A stretch of 64,000 bases of DNA from Photobacterium gaetbulicola Gung47 (GTDB taxonomy: Bacteria > Pseudomonadota > Gammaproteobacteria > Enterobacterales > Vibrionaceae), in NCBI GenBank assembly GCA_000940995.1, contig CP005973.1, forward strand, positions 1,116,001 to 1,180,000, in the 5' to 3' direction. Below are positions 16,500 to 24,800 of this stretch, piece by piece. Within the stretch, counting starts at the first letter, position 1; the number at the start of each line of letters is the position of its first letter. The position numbers and the translations under genes were made by a program. Below the pieces are notes generated by a model, which was not told the DNA's origin, did no database searches, and saw nothing but the letters and a program-made list of their open reading frames with translations.

Positions 16500-16763
16500 A
16501 TGAACCGTTCATTATCTATCCTTACCGGTATTATTCTGAGTGCAACACTTATTGGTTGTTCTAGCTCAGATGAAGTTGACCAAATGCAGCAACTAACCAA
16601 TAAAGTTGATATGCTCTCTGATCAGGTAGGCGCACTACAAAGCCAGCAAGATCAAATGGCTGGTGCAGTTAACGATGCTCGTGCAGCATCAGATGCTGCG
16701 TACCAAGAAGCAATGCGAGCTAACCAGCGTATTGACAATATTGCTAGTTCCTATAGTAAATAA
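16500..16763 (+). CDS. lpp: Lpp-type outer-membrane lipoprotein
   Basis: 87 residues with a lipoprotein signal (lipobox LIGC, cysteine near residue 21). A continuous heptad-rich helix follows (MQQLTNKVDMLSDQVGALQ), as in the trimeric coiled coil of Braun lipoprotein. The final residue is lysine (SSYSK), as needed for covalent attachment to peptidoglycan. The ATG at 16500 follows AAAGGAGAAG; a longer frame from 16371 lacks support. It has its own strong terminator. The C-terminal tail differs from the enterobacterial YRK, so actual cross-linking is inferred. Confidence 0.9.
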   Translation: MNRSLSILTGIILSATLIGCSSSDEVDQMQQLTNKVDMLSDQVGALQSQQDQMAGAVNDARAASDAAYQEAMRANQRIDNIASSYSK

Positions 16764-16766
16764 AGC

Positions 16767-16800
16767 TGAAGAGTGGCGCTTCTTGCGCCACTCTTTTATT
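16767..16800. terminator. Rho-independent terminator after lpp
   Basis: Eleven-base arms AAGAGTGGCGC and GCGCCACTCTT with a five-base loop and a T-rich tail. It lies just before the end of the convergent response regulator gene. Confidence 0.88.
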
Positions 16801-16803
16801 TAT

Positions 16804-17469
16804 TCAAGTCCCAATCACTTCCAAGAAACTATACCCTTTGCCTCTTACTGTTTTTATATGTTGCTTTGGCAACCCTGATTGAACTATTTTGCGACGAATG
16901 TTGCTTATATGCATGTCAAGATTGCGGTCAAATGGACTCAATTCTTTCTTAAGTACGGCTTTTTGTAATTCAGCCTTAGAAACAACAATACCGTTATGGC
17001 GAACAAGATACTCCAACAAATCACTTTCTGTATCAGTTAAAGGTATTCGCCTTAGTTGCTCAGTAATCTCAACTTCTGCGGTGCAATTACTGCTTCTCTG
17101 CTTTTCTAATCCAACCCGACGCATTGTGGCTTTAATTCTAGCCAGCAATTCAGGTACTTTAAATGGCTTCGCCATATAATGATCAGCACCAGCTTGTAGG
17201 CCATCCAGTAATGATGCTTCGTCACCTAATGCCGTTAACATAATTATTGGTGTCGCAAAACGCTGGCATATCCTGCGCGCGAGTTGCATGCCATCAATAT
17301 ATGGAAGCATAACATCGAGAAGAACGAGATCAACCGGCAGCTGCTCTAAATAAGCCAGGCCAGTTTTACCACAATGAGCACAGTGGACTTCATACCCTTC
17401 GTCTTCAAGAACTTCCTGAAGCAGTTCACAAAGAACAATATCATCATCTACAACGAGAATTTTAGACAC
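16804..17469 (-). CDS. Orphan OmpR/CpxR-like response regulator
   Basis: About 221 residues. The receiver has the acidic triplet at residues 8-10, D52 in LVLLDVMLPYIDG and a lysine in YMAKPFK. The DNA-binding wing ends TVRGKGYSFLEV. The most family-like start is a GTG at 17469 (giving SKILVVDDD), with GGAT before it; a GTG at 17481 is the alternative. No kinase gene is adjacent. A Fur-box-like sequence lies immediately upstream. The protein resembles CpxR, but the missing cognate kinase prevents naming it. Confidence 0.85.
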   Translation of the reverse strand: MSKILVVDDDIVLCELLQEVLEDEGYEVHCAHCGKTGLAYLEQLPVDLVLLDVMLPYIDGMQLARRICQRFATPIIMLTALGDEASLLDGLQAGADHYMAKPFKVPELLARIKATMRRVGLEKQRSSNCTAEVEITEQLRRIPLTDTESDLLEYLVRHNGIVVSKAELQKAVLKKELSPFDRNLDMHISNIRRKIVQSGLPKQHIKTVRGKGYSFLEVIGT

Positions 17470-17483
17470 AAAAATCCACACTA

Positions 17484-17502
17484 ATCAAAATCATTATCAT
17501 TC
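17484..17502 (-). promoter_or_regulatory. Possible Fur box before the orphan regulator
   Basis: On the minus strand GATAATGAT is followed by a degenerate second half (TTTGATTAG). It agrees with the 19-base Fur consensus at about 14 positions and lies within 20 bases of the start codon. Confidence 0.35.
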
Positions 17503-17731
17503 AATCAGCATTATCATGCCTATATGCAACTCAATCAAGAAGATTGTGGCGCTCGCAACAAATTCGTGCAGACATACTGTTCATCCGTTTGGTAATTAGT
17601 AGTGAAAAGCAAAATTGAGCCACATCAAAAACCTTTATTTTTCATTAAGTTTTTATATTATTTTCATGAAACTGAGGCTTGACTTTACTGAAGCCAGCAT
17701 GGCTATTAGCCCCCAACCATTTCCCACAGAG

Positions 17732-17768
17732 TTACTCACAAGTTTTGTGGATAATAAAGTTATCCACA
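17732..17768. promoter_or_regulatory. DnaA box cluster
   Basis: Two perfect DnaA boxes in opposite orientation (TGTGGATAA at 17746-17754 and TTATCCACA at 17760-17768) are separated by five bases. A one-mismatch box (TTACTCACA) is at 17732-17740. They lie in the longest gene-free stretch of the window (about 17.47-18.27 kb). That stretch is AT-rich, with a marked A/C-rich strand at 17785-17880. No replication gene is nearby, so a titration or regulatory site is as likely as an origin. Confidence 0.55.
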
Positions 17769-17884
17769 GCCTAGTTCTTAATATTCCCCCCACGCCACCA
17801 CCTTAAGTTCCCTCCCCTGAAACCGGCTCAAAACCACAAAACAAACCACCAAAAACAACCACTACGACACAAAATCACCATATA

Positions 17885-17980
17885 TCAGCCATTTTTCCAA
17901 CCAAAAGCATAGAAAAAGGAGTATTCATCTTTAGCCCCGGACCAGAAAGAGCAAAATACTCGAAAAGAAATCGTTTTCAT
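17885..17980 (-). CDS. Possible 31-aa aromatic-rich peptide
   Basis: A very short frame in the long gap, starting MKTISFRVFCSFWSG, with many Phe, Trp and Tyr residues. It is listed because AAAGGTGG lies seven bases before its ATG, a better ribosome site than most short frames have. No promoter, partner or family is recognised. It could be chance in an AT-rich region. Confidence 0.25.
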   Translation of the reverse strand: MKTISFRVFCSFWSGAKDEYSFFYAFGWKNG

Positions 17981-18190
17981 ATCACCACCTTTAAACATAA
18001 TCGACATAATCACGAAGCAGGATATAGATTCCTTATTTTTATACACATATGGCAATTTAAAACTCAAACAATCACCATAAAAACGTTTTCTTTTTTTTAC
18101 AGACAACCATACCAATAATTCTAAGCAGCTGAATTACAATAATATTATTTGCAACTAAACAATAAAAACAAAAATACCAACAAAACCCAT

Positions 18191-18218
18191 TTGACAGCAG
18201 TTTTTTATTCACTAAAAT
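18191..18218 (+). promoter_or_regulatory. Sigma-70 promoter of codBA
   Basis: TTGACA (18191-18196) and TAAAAT (18213-18218) are separated by 16 bases, with a transcript start expected near 18225 and a leader of about 50 bases. A full PurR operator is not visible here. Confidence 0.6.
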
Positions 18219-18274
18219 ACGCGCCGTTTAGCTATAAATCAGTACAATTATTTTAAGACGTTTGAGGTGTTTCA

Positions 18275-19516
18275 ATGGCAGGCGACAACAACTACAGTCT
18301 TGGCCCTGTGCCAAAATCGGCACGTAAAGGGGTGGTTTCACTTACCATGGTAATGCTGGGTTTAACCTTCTTTTCAGCAAGTATGTGGACAGGAGGAACC
18401 CTAGGAACCGGACTCTCCTTTGATGACTTCTTCCTCGCTGTTCTTATTGGTAACCTCATCCTCGGTATCTACACTTCTTTCCTCGGCTACATCGGCGCCT
18501 CCTCTGGCCTCTCTACTCATCTTCTTGCTCGATTCTCTTTTGGTTCTAAAGGCTCATGGCTCCCATCTTTGCTGCTTGGCGGTACACAGGTCGGTTGGTT
18601 TGGCGTTGGTGTCGCCATGTTCGCGATCCCGGTTCAAAAAGCCACAGGCATTGATACCAATATCCTGATTTTAGTTTCTGGCTTGCTGATGACGGCCACG
18701 GTATATTTTGGGATCTCCGCTTTGATGGTTTTATCCGCGATAGCAGTGCCTGCCATCGCTTTGCTGGGCGGATACTCGGTTCTTGAGGCGATAGGCAGTA
18801 CAGGGGGAGTCGACGGACTCAAGGCCATTACTCCTGAAAACCCAATCGAATTCTCAACGGCCCTTGCACTCGTTGTCGGCTCATTCGTTTCGGCAGGTAC
18901 ATTAACAGCCGACTTTGTCCGCTTCGGCAAAAAACCTATGGGTGCCGTCATGGTCACCATGATTGCCTTCTTTATCGGTAACTCGCTAATGTTCATCTTT
19001 GGCGCTGCGGGTGCCGCGGCTACCGGTCAGTCTGATATTTCTGAAGTGATGATTGCGCAAGGGTTGCTGATTCCAGCAATTATAGTGCTTGGCCTGAATA
19101 TTTGGACCACCAACGACAATGCCCTTTACGCTTCTGGCCTAGGCTTCTCGAACGTGACGGGGTTGCCAAGCAAGTATCTTTCGATGGCAAACGGTTTAAT
19201 CGGTACACTATGTGCGCTATGGCTGTACAATAACTTCGTAGGCTGGTTAACCTTCTTATCGGCGGCAATTCCTCCAATTGGCGGCATTATCATTGCAGAT
19301 TTCTTGAAAAACCGTCATCGTTACAAAGATTTCGCAAATGCCGAATTCAAAACAGTTAACTGGGCCGCAATTATTGGTGTTGCGGTTGGTGTTGCTGCCG
19401 GTCACTTCTTGCCTGGCGTCGTACCAATCAATGCGGTACTAGGTGGCGCTATCAGTTACCTTATTCTTAACCCGGTGCTAAATCGCGAACCCACAGCCTG
19501 TGCAAGTAACGCGTAA
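18275..19516 (+). CDS. codB: Cytosine permease CodB (NCS1 family)
   Basis: Inner-membrane symporter for cytosine, 413 residues and about twelve membrane helices. The start YSLGPVPKSARKG and the following MWTGGTLGTGLSFDDFF match CodB. WTTNDNALYASGLGFSN near residue 276 is the conserved substrate-site helix. GAGG lies before the ATG. The gene is followed after 11 bases by codA, so the pair imports cytosine and turns it into uracil. A sigma-70-like promoter is upstream. Confidence 0.93.
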   Translation: MAGDNNYSLGPVPKSARKGVVSLTMVMLGLTFFSASMWTGGTLGTGLSFDDFFLAVLIGNLILGIYTSFLGYIGASSGLSTHLLARFSFGSKGSWLPSLLLGGTQVGWFGVGVAMFAIPVQKATGIDTNILILVSGLLMTATVYFGISALMVLSAIAVPAIALLGGYSVLEAIGSTGGVDGLKAITPENPIEFSTALALVVGSFVSAGTLTADFVRFGKKPMGAVMVTMIAFFIGNSLMFIFGAAGAAATGQSDISEVMIAQGLLIPAIIVLGLNIWTTNDNALYASGLGFSNVTGLPSKYLSMANGLIGTLCALWLYNNFVGWLTFLSAAIPPIGGIIIADFLKNRHRYKDFANAEFKTVNWAAIIGVAVGVAAGHFLPGVVPINAVLGGAISYLILNPVLNREPTACASNA

Positions 19517-19527
19517 GGACAACTAAG

Positions 19528-20814
19528 ATGCAAACCTCAAATATGCTAATAAAAAACGTCACTATCAAAGGCAAGGATGGCCTGCATCAGATTCTGATTA
19601 ATGAAGGTAAATTCCACTCAATCAAGCCAATTGAGGAGCAAATTGACTTTTCAGGCACTGTTATTGATGGTGAAGGCGGTATGGCGGTACCACCTTTCTG
19701 TGAACCTCATATTCACCTTGACACCACTCAAACTGCCGGGGAGCCTAACTGGAATATTTCAGGTACTCTGTTCGAAGGAATTGAGCGCTGGGCCGAGCGT
19801 AAGTCGATGCTCTCCATCGCAGATGTGAAGGCGCGTGCCAAACAGACCCTGAAATGGCAAATCGCCAATGGTGTTCAGCATGTCCGTACCCATGTCGATG
19901 TATCAGACCCAACTCTAATCGCCCTAAAAGCGATGCTGGAAGTTCGAGAAGAGATGAAAGAATGGGTAGATATCCAAATCGTGGCATTTCCACAAGAAGG
20001 TATCCTATCCTACCCCAACGGCAAAGAACTTCTGGAAGAGGCAGTCAAACTGGGGGCCGATGTCATTGGCGCAATACCACACTTCGAATTTACCCGTGAG
20101 TACGGTGTAGAGTCGCTTCATTATGTATTCGAGCTGGCGCGCAAATATGATCGCCTCATCGACGTTCACTGTGATGAAATCGATGATGAGCAATCACGCT
20201 TCGTGGAAACCCTAGCGGCACTTGCCCATAAATTTGAAATGGGTGACAAAGTCACTGCTAGCCACACGACGGCGATGCACTCATACAACGGTGCTTATGC
20301 CTCACGCCTGTTCCGTCTGCTGAAGATGTCGGGGATCAGCTTCGTAGCTAACCCATTGGTGAACATCCACCTACAGGGCCGTTTTGATGACTATCCAAAG
20401 CGGCGCGGTGTCACCCGTGTAAAAGAGATGCTGGCATCTGAAATCAACGTCTGTTTTGGGCATGATGATGTGTTTGATCCATGGTACCCACTTGGTACAG
20501 CCAATATGATGCAAGTTCTGCACATGGGGCTGCATGTATGCCAAGTAATGGGCTACGATCAGATCAATCAATCTCTGGATCTGATTAGCACAAATTCTGC
20601 TCACACTCTGAACATCCAAAACCGTTACGGTATCGAACTGGGTAAGCCGGGTAATCTGCTTATCCTTCCAGCTGAAAGTGGTTTTGATGCAGTACGACGT
20701 CAAGTCCCTGTCCGCTACTCAGTACGTGGCGGCAAGGTGATTGCAGAAACCCAACCAGCCGTCACACATATCCAGTTAGCAGAAGGGAAAGAGCCAGTAA
20801 CATTCTGCCGCTAA
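19528..20814 (+). CDS. codA: Cytosine deaminase CodA
   Basis: Amidohydrolase that converts cytosine to uracil and ammonia in the cytoplasm, 428 residues. Metal-binding HxH is in PFCEPHIHLD near residue 59. The third histidine is in DVHCDEIDDEQSRF near 212, with its catalytic glutamate. SHTTAMHSY is near 247 and the metal aspartate is in CFGHDDVFDPWYPLG near 310. Every key residue is present. Cotranscribed with codB; a strong hairpin follows the stop. Confidence 0.95.
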   Translation: MQTSNMLIKNVTIKGKDGLHQILINEGKFHSIKPIEEQIDFSGTVIDGEGGMAVPPFCEPHIHLDTTQTAGEPNWNISGTLFEGIERWAERKSMLSIADVKARAKQTLKWQIANGVQHVRTHVDVSDPTLIALKAMLEVREEMKEWVDIQIVAFPQEGILSYPNGKELLEEAVKLGADVIGAIPHFEFTREYGVESLHYVFELARKYDRLIDVHCDEIDDEQSRFVETLAALAHKFEMGDKVTASHTTAMHSYNGAYASRLFRLLKMSGISFVANPLVNIHLQGRFDDYPKRRGVTRVKEMLASEINVCFGHDDVFDPWYPLGTANMMQVLHMGLHVCQVMGYDQINQSLDLISTNSAHTLNIQNRYGIELGKPGNLLILPAESGFDAVRRQVPVRYSVRGGKVIAETQPAVTHIQLAEGKEPVTFCR

Positions 20815-20817
20815 CGA

Positions 20818-20850
20818 AATCAGCCACCCTTTGGGGTGGCTGATTCATTT
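20818..20850. terminator. Hairpin terminator after codA
   Basis: Twelve-base arms AATCAGCCACCC and GGGTGGCTGATT with a TTTG loop. The T tail is short. Located between codA and the convergent protease gene. Confidence 0.7.
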
Positions 20851-20860
20851 GGACTAAATC

Positions 20861-22084
20861 TCAATCATACCGCTTTTTGCAACAAAGCAATATCAACAGA
20901 CAGACAAGACTGAAAATATTCACTGCTCCCCCACCATCAGCGATGAGCGCGCAATTATTCGGGCTGATGCCTGACACGTTAGGATTACAGTCTTCGTCCG
21001 TTTTTCCATCACCAGACTCACCACCACTTCCTCCCTCCCCCTCATTATTGCCTCCTTCGATAAAGTCGGGATTCGTCACTGGCGCCTCAGGAATCGTACC
21101 CACATTTTTCTCAATCCATTCGTAGTAATTCCCGACTCGAGCGTAAAATCCAGGTCGAAGATACGCACCGCAAACTGGGGTGCCGACAGGCCCGCCACTT
21201 ACGATGCCAAGTTGAACCCAATCGCCGTCAGAGTTCTTTGCCACCAAGGGGCCGCCACTATCGCCTTTACAGGAGTCAGGGCCATAGTTTAGGGGGGCAC
21301 CAGTATGGTCGAACAAGACATCAGGTGGCAAAGCACATACTTTGGTTAAGTTTGTTGGGCTATCAATAACGTAATGTGCATCATTTCCTCTTTCCAGCAA
21401 ATTAAAGCAGTCAGCTATAGGCAGATAAGATAAATTAGCCTTCATCAATGTATCAGATATACCTGTCCCATCACTCTTTGTTGACCCCCAGCCAGAGACC
21501 ATTACATTTTCTGGTCGACTTGCCTCATTCCACTCGCCACTTAATTTAGACTCTAATCCTTGGGCAACTTGACTATTTGCTAGTTTAATCGAGCTGACCC
21601 TGGGAAATGGAAAAGAGCGATTTACCCGAAGTAATGCAACATCATTATCCAGCGCTAACTGAGTGACTTCTTTTATTTCTTTTCCGTCATCATCCACGGT
21701 AATACTGATTACAGCATAGGGCGAATAATCAGGATGTACGACTACATGACTAACCTGATATAAGTCTGAAGGATCAGTCACTTCACTCCCTAAAGTGCCG
21801 ACCATCACCGCTAAATTATTCGGCGGCACCGTATATTCATTGCCGATATCTCCCTGTACAACACAGTGGGCAGCTGTTAGCACCCACCTCTCATTGACTA
21901 TACTCCCACCACAAAAATGTGAAGTATCCGCTGTCGTATTTCTTAGAGATGCCATCCATCTCAAATCATCACCCGGCCTGACCGGTGTACCACCCACAAC
22001 ATAACTTTCAATATCTGCACCGTGTCCTATTGCTGAAATACTCATCAATAAACCGACAAGGCCGCCACCCCATATCCCTTTCAT
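20861..22084 (-). CDS. Secreted trypsin-like serine protease with GlyGly-CTERM-like tail
   Basis: 407 residues: signal peptide (about 1-23), a chymotrypsin-fold domain and a C-terminal sorting tail. The triad is H73 in LTAAHC, D148 in LDNDVALLRV and S276 in CKGDSGGPLV. The mature enzyme probably starts near YVVGGTPVRPG. The C-terminus has an acidic, glycine-rich linker, then DGGGAVN, a hydrophobic helix and a basic end (KKRYD). This is the layout of GlyGly-CTERM substrates of rhombosortase in Vibrio (VesB-like proteases exported by type II secretion). The tail assignment is by pattern only. Monocistronic. Confidence 0.88.
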   Translation of the reverse strand: MKGIWGGGLVGLLMSISAIGHGADIESYVVGGTPVRPGDDLRWMASLRNTTADTSHFCGGSIVNERWVLTAAHCVVQGDIGNEYTVPPNNLAVMVGTLGSEVTDPSDLYQVSHVVVHPDYSPYAVISITVDDDGKEIKEVTQLALDNDVALLRVNRSFPFPRVSSIKLANSQVAQGLESKLSGEWNEASRPENVMVSGWGSTKSDGTGISDTLMKANLSYLPIADCFNLLERGNDAHYVIDSPTNLTKVCALPPDVLFDHTGAPLNYGPDSCKGDSGGPLVAKNSDGDWVQLGIVSGGPVGTPVCGAYLRPGFYARVGNYYEWIEKNVGTIPEAPVTNPDFIEGGNNEGEGGSGGESGDGKTDEDCNPNVSGISPNNCALIADGGGAVNIFSLVCLLILLCCKKRYD

Positions 22085-22230
22085 TATTTTTCACCCATTT
22101 AATCCCGTAGGTATCTGTTTAAAATAACAAACTGAATTAATACGTAGTCAGGGGGACGAATGAATTGCGAGGCGGCTAATAAAATATAACGACAAGAATG
22201 AAAGAGCAGCATTGTTTTTATTACACAGCC

Positions 22231-22271
22231 ACAAAAAAGCAAAGCGAGCCTGAGGTTAGCTCACTTTGCTT
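22231..22271 (-). terminator. Rho-independent terminator for the lipoprotein gene
   Basis: On the minus strand a 13-base stem with one G-U pair (arms AAGCAAAGTGAGC and GCTCGCTTTGCTT) is followed by TTTTTTG. It ends the gene at 22291-22779. Confidence 0.85.
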
Positions 22272-22290
22272 GTTAAGAACTAGCTGGAAA

Positions 22291-22779
22291 CTATAAGCCT
22301 ATGCTTGCACAACTAACTCGTTCAATATCAAAATTGGCGTAGGTCTCACCTAAAAAGTCAGCTGCCAGTTTGGGGTAGAAACCATTATCGTACGCGCGCC
22401 TGACTTCATCCATATCAATGGTATAGAGTTTGATGCCGAGCTTTGTCACTTCATCCGGTACGCAAACTGTATTGCTCCCCGCGCCAAAGCAAACATCTCC
22501 TCTTGTATCTATAACACCACAGTCAGTATCATCTATATCTATGCCTAATGTTCCCAACTTGTTATCCAAATCGGCTTCCGAGCCAGCGGGAAACTCATCG
22601 GGTAAAGTGATCGGGTACGTATTTTCGATGCTTTCAATACTGGTATACCCTTGCGCTCCCGCAATTTCAGCCCCGGTGACGGCAAATACTTCAGCATTGC
22701 CCGAAAGCGTATTAACCACATCCTCATCATCACATCCAATAAGTGCTAAAGCTGAAAATAAAAACAGTGCCTTTTTCAT
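22291..22779 (-). CDS. Lipoprotein of unknown function
   Basis: 162 residues with a lipoprotein signal (MKKALFLFSALALIGC, cysteine 16). Aspartates follow the cysteine (C-D-D). In E. coli an Asp at position +2 keeps a lipoprotein in the inner membrane, though in Vibrionaceae this rule is not proven. The mature part is acidic and holds four further cysteines that could pair. No family is recognised. It lies just upstream of the protease gene on the same strand, but a terminator separates them. Confidence 0.75.
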   Translation of the reverse strand: MKKALFLFSALALIGCDDEDVVNTLSGNAEVFAVTGAEIAGAQGYTSIESIENTYPITLPDEFPAGSEADLDNKLGTLGIDIDDTDCGVIDTRGDVCFGAGSNTVCVPDEVTKLGIKLYTIDMDEVRRAYDNGFYPKLAADFLGETYANFDIERVSCASIGL

Positions 22780-23034
22780 AACTTTTCCTATTGTTCTATC
22801 TATAACTGCTTGGATAGGCTCTTAGAGCTTAGTCTCATTTCAACATTACACCCTACAATTTTGTTGCATTATTTTTACTTAACTTTTTAATTCGGCTGTT
22901 TTTTGTCCGTAAATAGATGAGAGTATTGTGATCTTGATCTTCATTCCTTTTCTTCTCAAAATTAAATGGCATAATAAACCGAACAATTACCCGTATGGGT
23001 AAGGAACACCATTACACTTCCTTGGAATATTCCT

Positions 23035-23607
23035 ATGAGCATTGAATCTATCGTTAAAGAGCGCGCTGGCGCTAAGTGTGAACTATGTGGTTCAGAAGAC
23101 AGTCTGAGCGTTTACGAAGTACCTGCTTCTCCTGACCAAACCGCAGGTAGCTGTGTGATGGTATGCGGTACTTGCCGTACAGAAATCGAAGACGCAGAAA
23201 CACTGGATCAGAACCACTGGCGTTGCCTAAACGACAGCATGTGGAGCCAGGAGCCAGCGGTTCAGGTTATGGCTTACCGCCTACTTAAACGTCTATCTTC
23301 TGAAACCTGGGCACAAGACCTGCTAGATATGATGTACATGGAAGAAGACATGATCGAGTGGGCAGAGAAAGGTATCGCCCTTGCTGAGCTAGATGCAATT
23401 AAAACCGTTGATGTAAACGGTACACCACTTGAGGCTGGTGACAACGTAACCATCATCAAGGATCTACCAGTTAAAGGCTCAAACCTTGTGATCAAACAAG
23501 GTACAGCTGTACGTGGAATCCGCCTGACAGATAACCCACTGCATATTACAGGCAAAGCTGCAGGCACCAACATGGTTATCATCGCAGCATACTGCAAAAA
23601 AATGTAA
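23035..23607 (+). CDS. PhnA-family (YjdM-like) zinc-ribbon protein
   Basis: 190 residues. The N-terminal zinc ribbon has CELCGSEDSL near residue 15 and VCGTCRTEI near 45. The C-terminal PhnA domain includes DVNGTPLEAGDNVTIIKDL and LVIKQGTAVRGIRLTDN, which is the usual family core. The role of PhnA/YjdM is poorly known. The name came from a phosphonate locus, and no phosphonate gene is present here. Single gene with a hairpin after its stop. Confidence 0.9.
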   Translation: MSIESIVKERAGAKCELCGSEDSLSVYEVPASPDQTAGSCVMVCGTCRTEIEDAETLDQNHWRCLNDSMWSQEPAVQVMAYRLLKRLSSETWAQDLLDMMYMEEDMIEWAEKGIALAELDAIKTVDVNGTPLEAGDNVTIIKDLPVKGSNLVIKQGTAVRGIRLTDNPLHITGKAAGTNMVIIAAYCKKM

Positions 23608-23613
23608 TTGAAT

Positions 23614-23642
23614 GGGCAGCCATCTCATGGCTGCCTGTCTCC
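23614..23642 (+). terminator. Hairpin after the phnA-like gene
   Basis: Nine-base arms GGCAGCCAT and ATGGCTGCC with a CTC loop; the tail is pyrimidine-rich but not a pure T run. Confidence 0.6.
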
Positions 23643-23800
23643 CCTCCTGTTTTTCTCCTTTCCCCCTCATTTTATTCCTAACATGTTTGCTCTGCGGTAA
23701 AAAACATGTTTAGATTACTCGCATCTTCAGGCAGATATGCCAGAAAAAACTTTTTTAAGGTCAATATCTGTTTTTGACCGAATAAACAAAATTTATCCGT

Positions 23801-23882
23801 TAGTCGGGGAGCCAAGCGCTGAGACCACGTAGTGGGACCCGTTGAACCTGATCCATTTAATAATGGCGTAGGGAACTAGCTA
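23801..23882 (+). ncRNA. TPP riboswitch (THI element)
   Basis: All conserved blocks are present in order: GGGGAGC, GCTGAGA, ACCCGTTGAACCTGATC, and AATGGCGTAGGGAAC. The ends can pair through TAGT and ACTA. It sits about 70 bases upstream of thiD and should lower expression of the whole thiD-thiZ-thiX-thiY-tenA operon when thiamine pyrophosphate is plentiful. Whether it acts on transcription or on translation cannot be told. No clear terminator stem is seen between it and the ATG. Confidence 0.95.
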
Positions 23883-23953
23883 GACTGCTCTATTTCGCCC
23901 CTTATATAGGGTCGATGGCAACGGCTACCTTGCGTCTAAAATTAGAGGTAGTT

Positions 23954-24781
23954 ATGCCAATATCATCAAACACTCCTATTACCCTTACCATTGCTGGCTC
24001 TGACAGTGGCGGCGGAGCTGGTATCCAGGCCGATATCAAAGCAATCTCAGCGACAGGTGGCTATGCCTGCTCGGTAATCACCGCCCTAACCGCACAGAAC
24101 ACTCAAGGTGTCTCCGGTATCCAGGCCATTGACCCGGCCTTTGTAGAGCAACAACTGGATGCTGTCTTTACCGATCTCGATGTTAAAGCGGTAAAAATTG
24201 GCATGTTAAGTGATGCGAATATTATTCGTATGGTCGCTAGCAAGCTGCGCCAATACCAACCGAGATTTTTGGTAGTAGACCCGGTTATGGTGGCAACAAG
24301 CGGCGACTTGCTGCTTGAACAGGATGCCATCTCAACGCTAAAAGACGAGCTGCTTCCGCTTGCCGATGTGATCACCCCAAACCTGCCTGAGGCTGCTGCG
24401 CTGATTAGCAGCCGCCTGCCAGAGAACGAGCAGCAAATGGCTGACATGATCTCTGCTTTACGAGCAATCGGGTCCCGTTCGATTCTGCTAAAAGGGGGCC
24501 ACTTGGAAAATGACACCTCCAGTACTGATTTGCTGATCCTCGAAAATGATGTCGTGCGTATGAGCACGCCGCGAATCGCAACCCGCAATACGCACGGTAC
24601 CGGGTGCACCCTGTCAGCTGCTACGGCTTCTTTCCTTGCTCAGGCGTATCCGCTAGAAGAAGCCGTTAAGCATGCCAAAACCTACATAACCAAAGCAATC
24701 GAAAATGCAGATGCTCTCCAGATTGGCGCTGGTCACGGCCCGGTAAACCATTTCTTTGCTGGCCATTTTAAGCCCGAGTAA
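23954..24781 (+). CDS. thiD: Hydroxymethylpyrimidine / phosphomethylpyrimidine kinase ThiD
   Basis: Two-step kinase making HMP pyrophosphate for thiamine synthesis, 275 residues. The ribokinase-like fold shows TIAGSDSGGGAGIQADIK at the N-terminus, VVDPVMVATSGD near residue 115, the lysine of LLKGGH near 180 and NTHGTGCTLSAA near 213. The start at 23954 follows AGAGG. A longer frame from 23915 would run back toward the riboswitch and is unlikely. It is the first gene of the operon under the TPP riboswitch. Confidence 0.95.
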   Translation: MPISSNTPITLTIAGSDSGGGAGIQADIKAISATGGYACSVITALTAQNTQGVSGIQAIDPAFVEQQLDAVFTDLDVKAVKIGMLSDANIIRMVASKLRQYQPRFLVVDPVMVATSGDLLLEQDAISTLKDELLPLADVITPNLPEAAALISSRLPENEQQMADMISALRAIGSRSILLKGGHLENDTSSTDLLILENDVVRMSTPRIATRNTHGTGCTLSAATASFLAQAYPLEEAVKHAKTYITKAIENADALQIGAGHGPVNHFFAGHFKPE

Positions 24782-24800
24782 ACATGGAAGCGTTACACCG

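Noticed and set aside
17732..17768. Calling the DnaA boxes a replication origin
   Set aside because: Only two perfect boxes, no adjacent replication gene and no series of AT-rich repeats of fixed length; origin not supported.
18219..18274. PurR operator upstream of codBA
   Set aside because: Only half-site-like words (CGTTTAG, GACGTTTGAG) with wrong spacing; no 16-base palindrome.
24103..24609. 168-codon minus-strand frame opposite thiD
   Set aside because: Serine-rich shadow of the kinase gene with no independent support.
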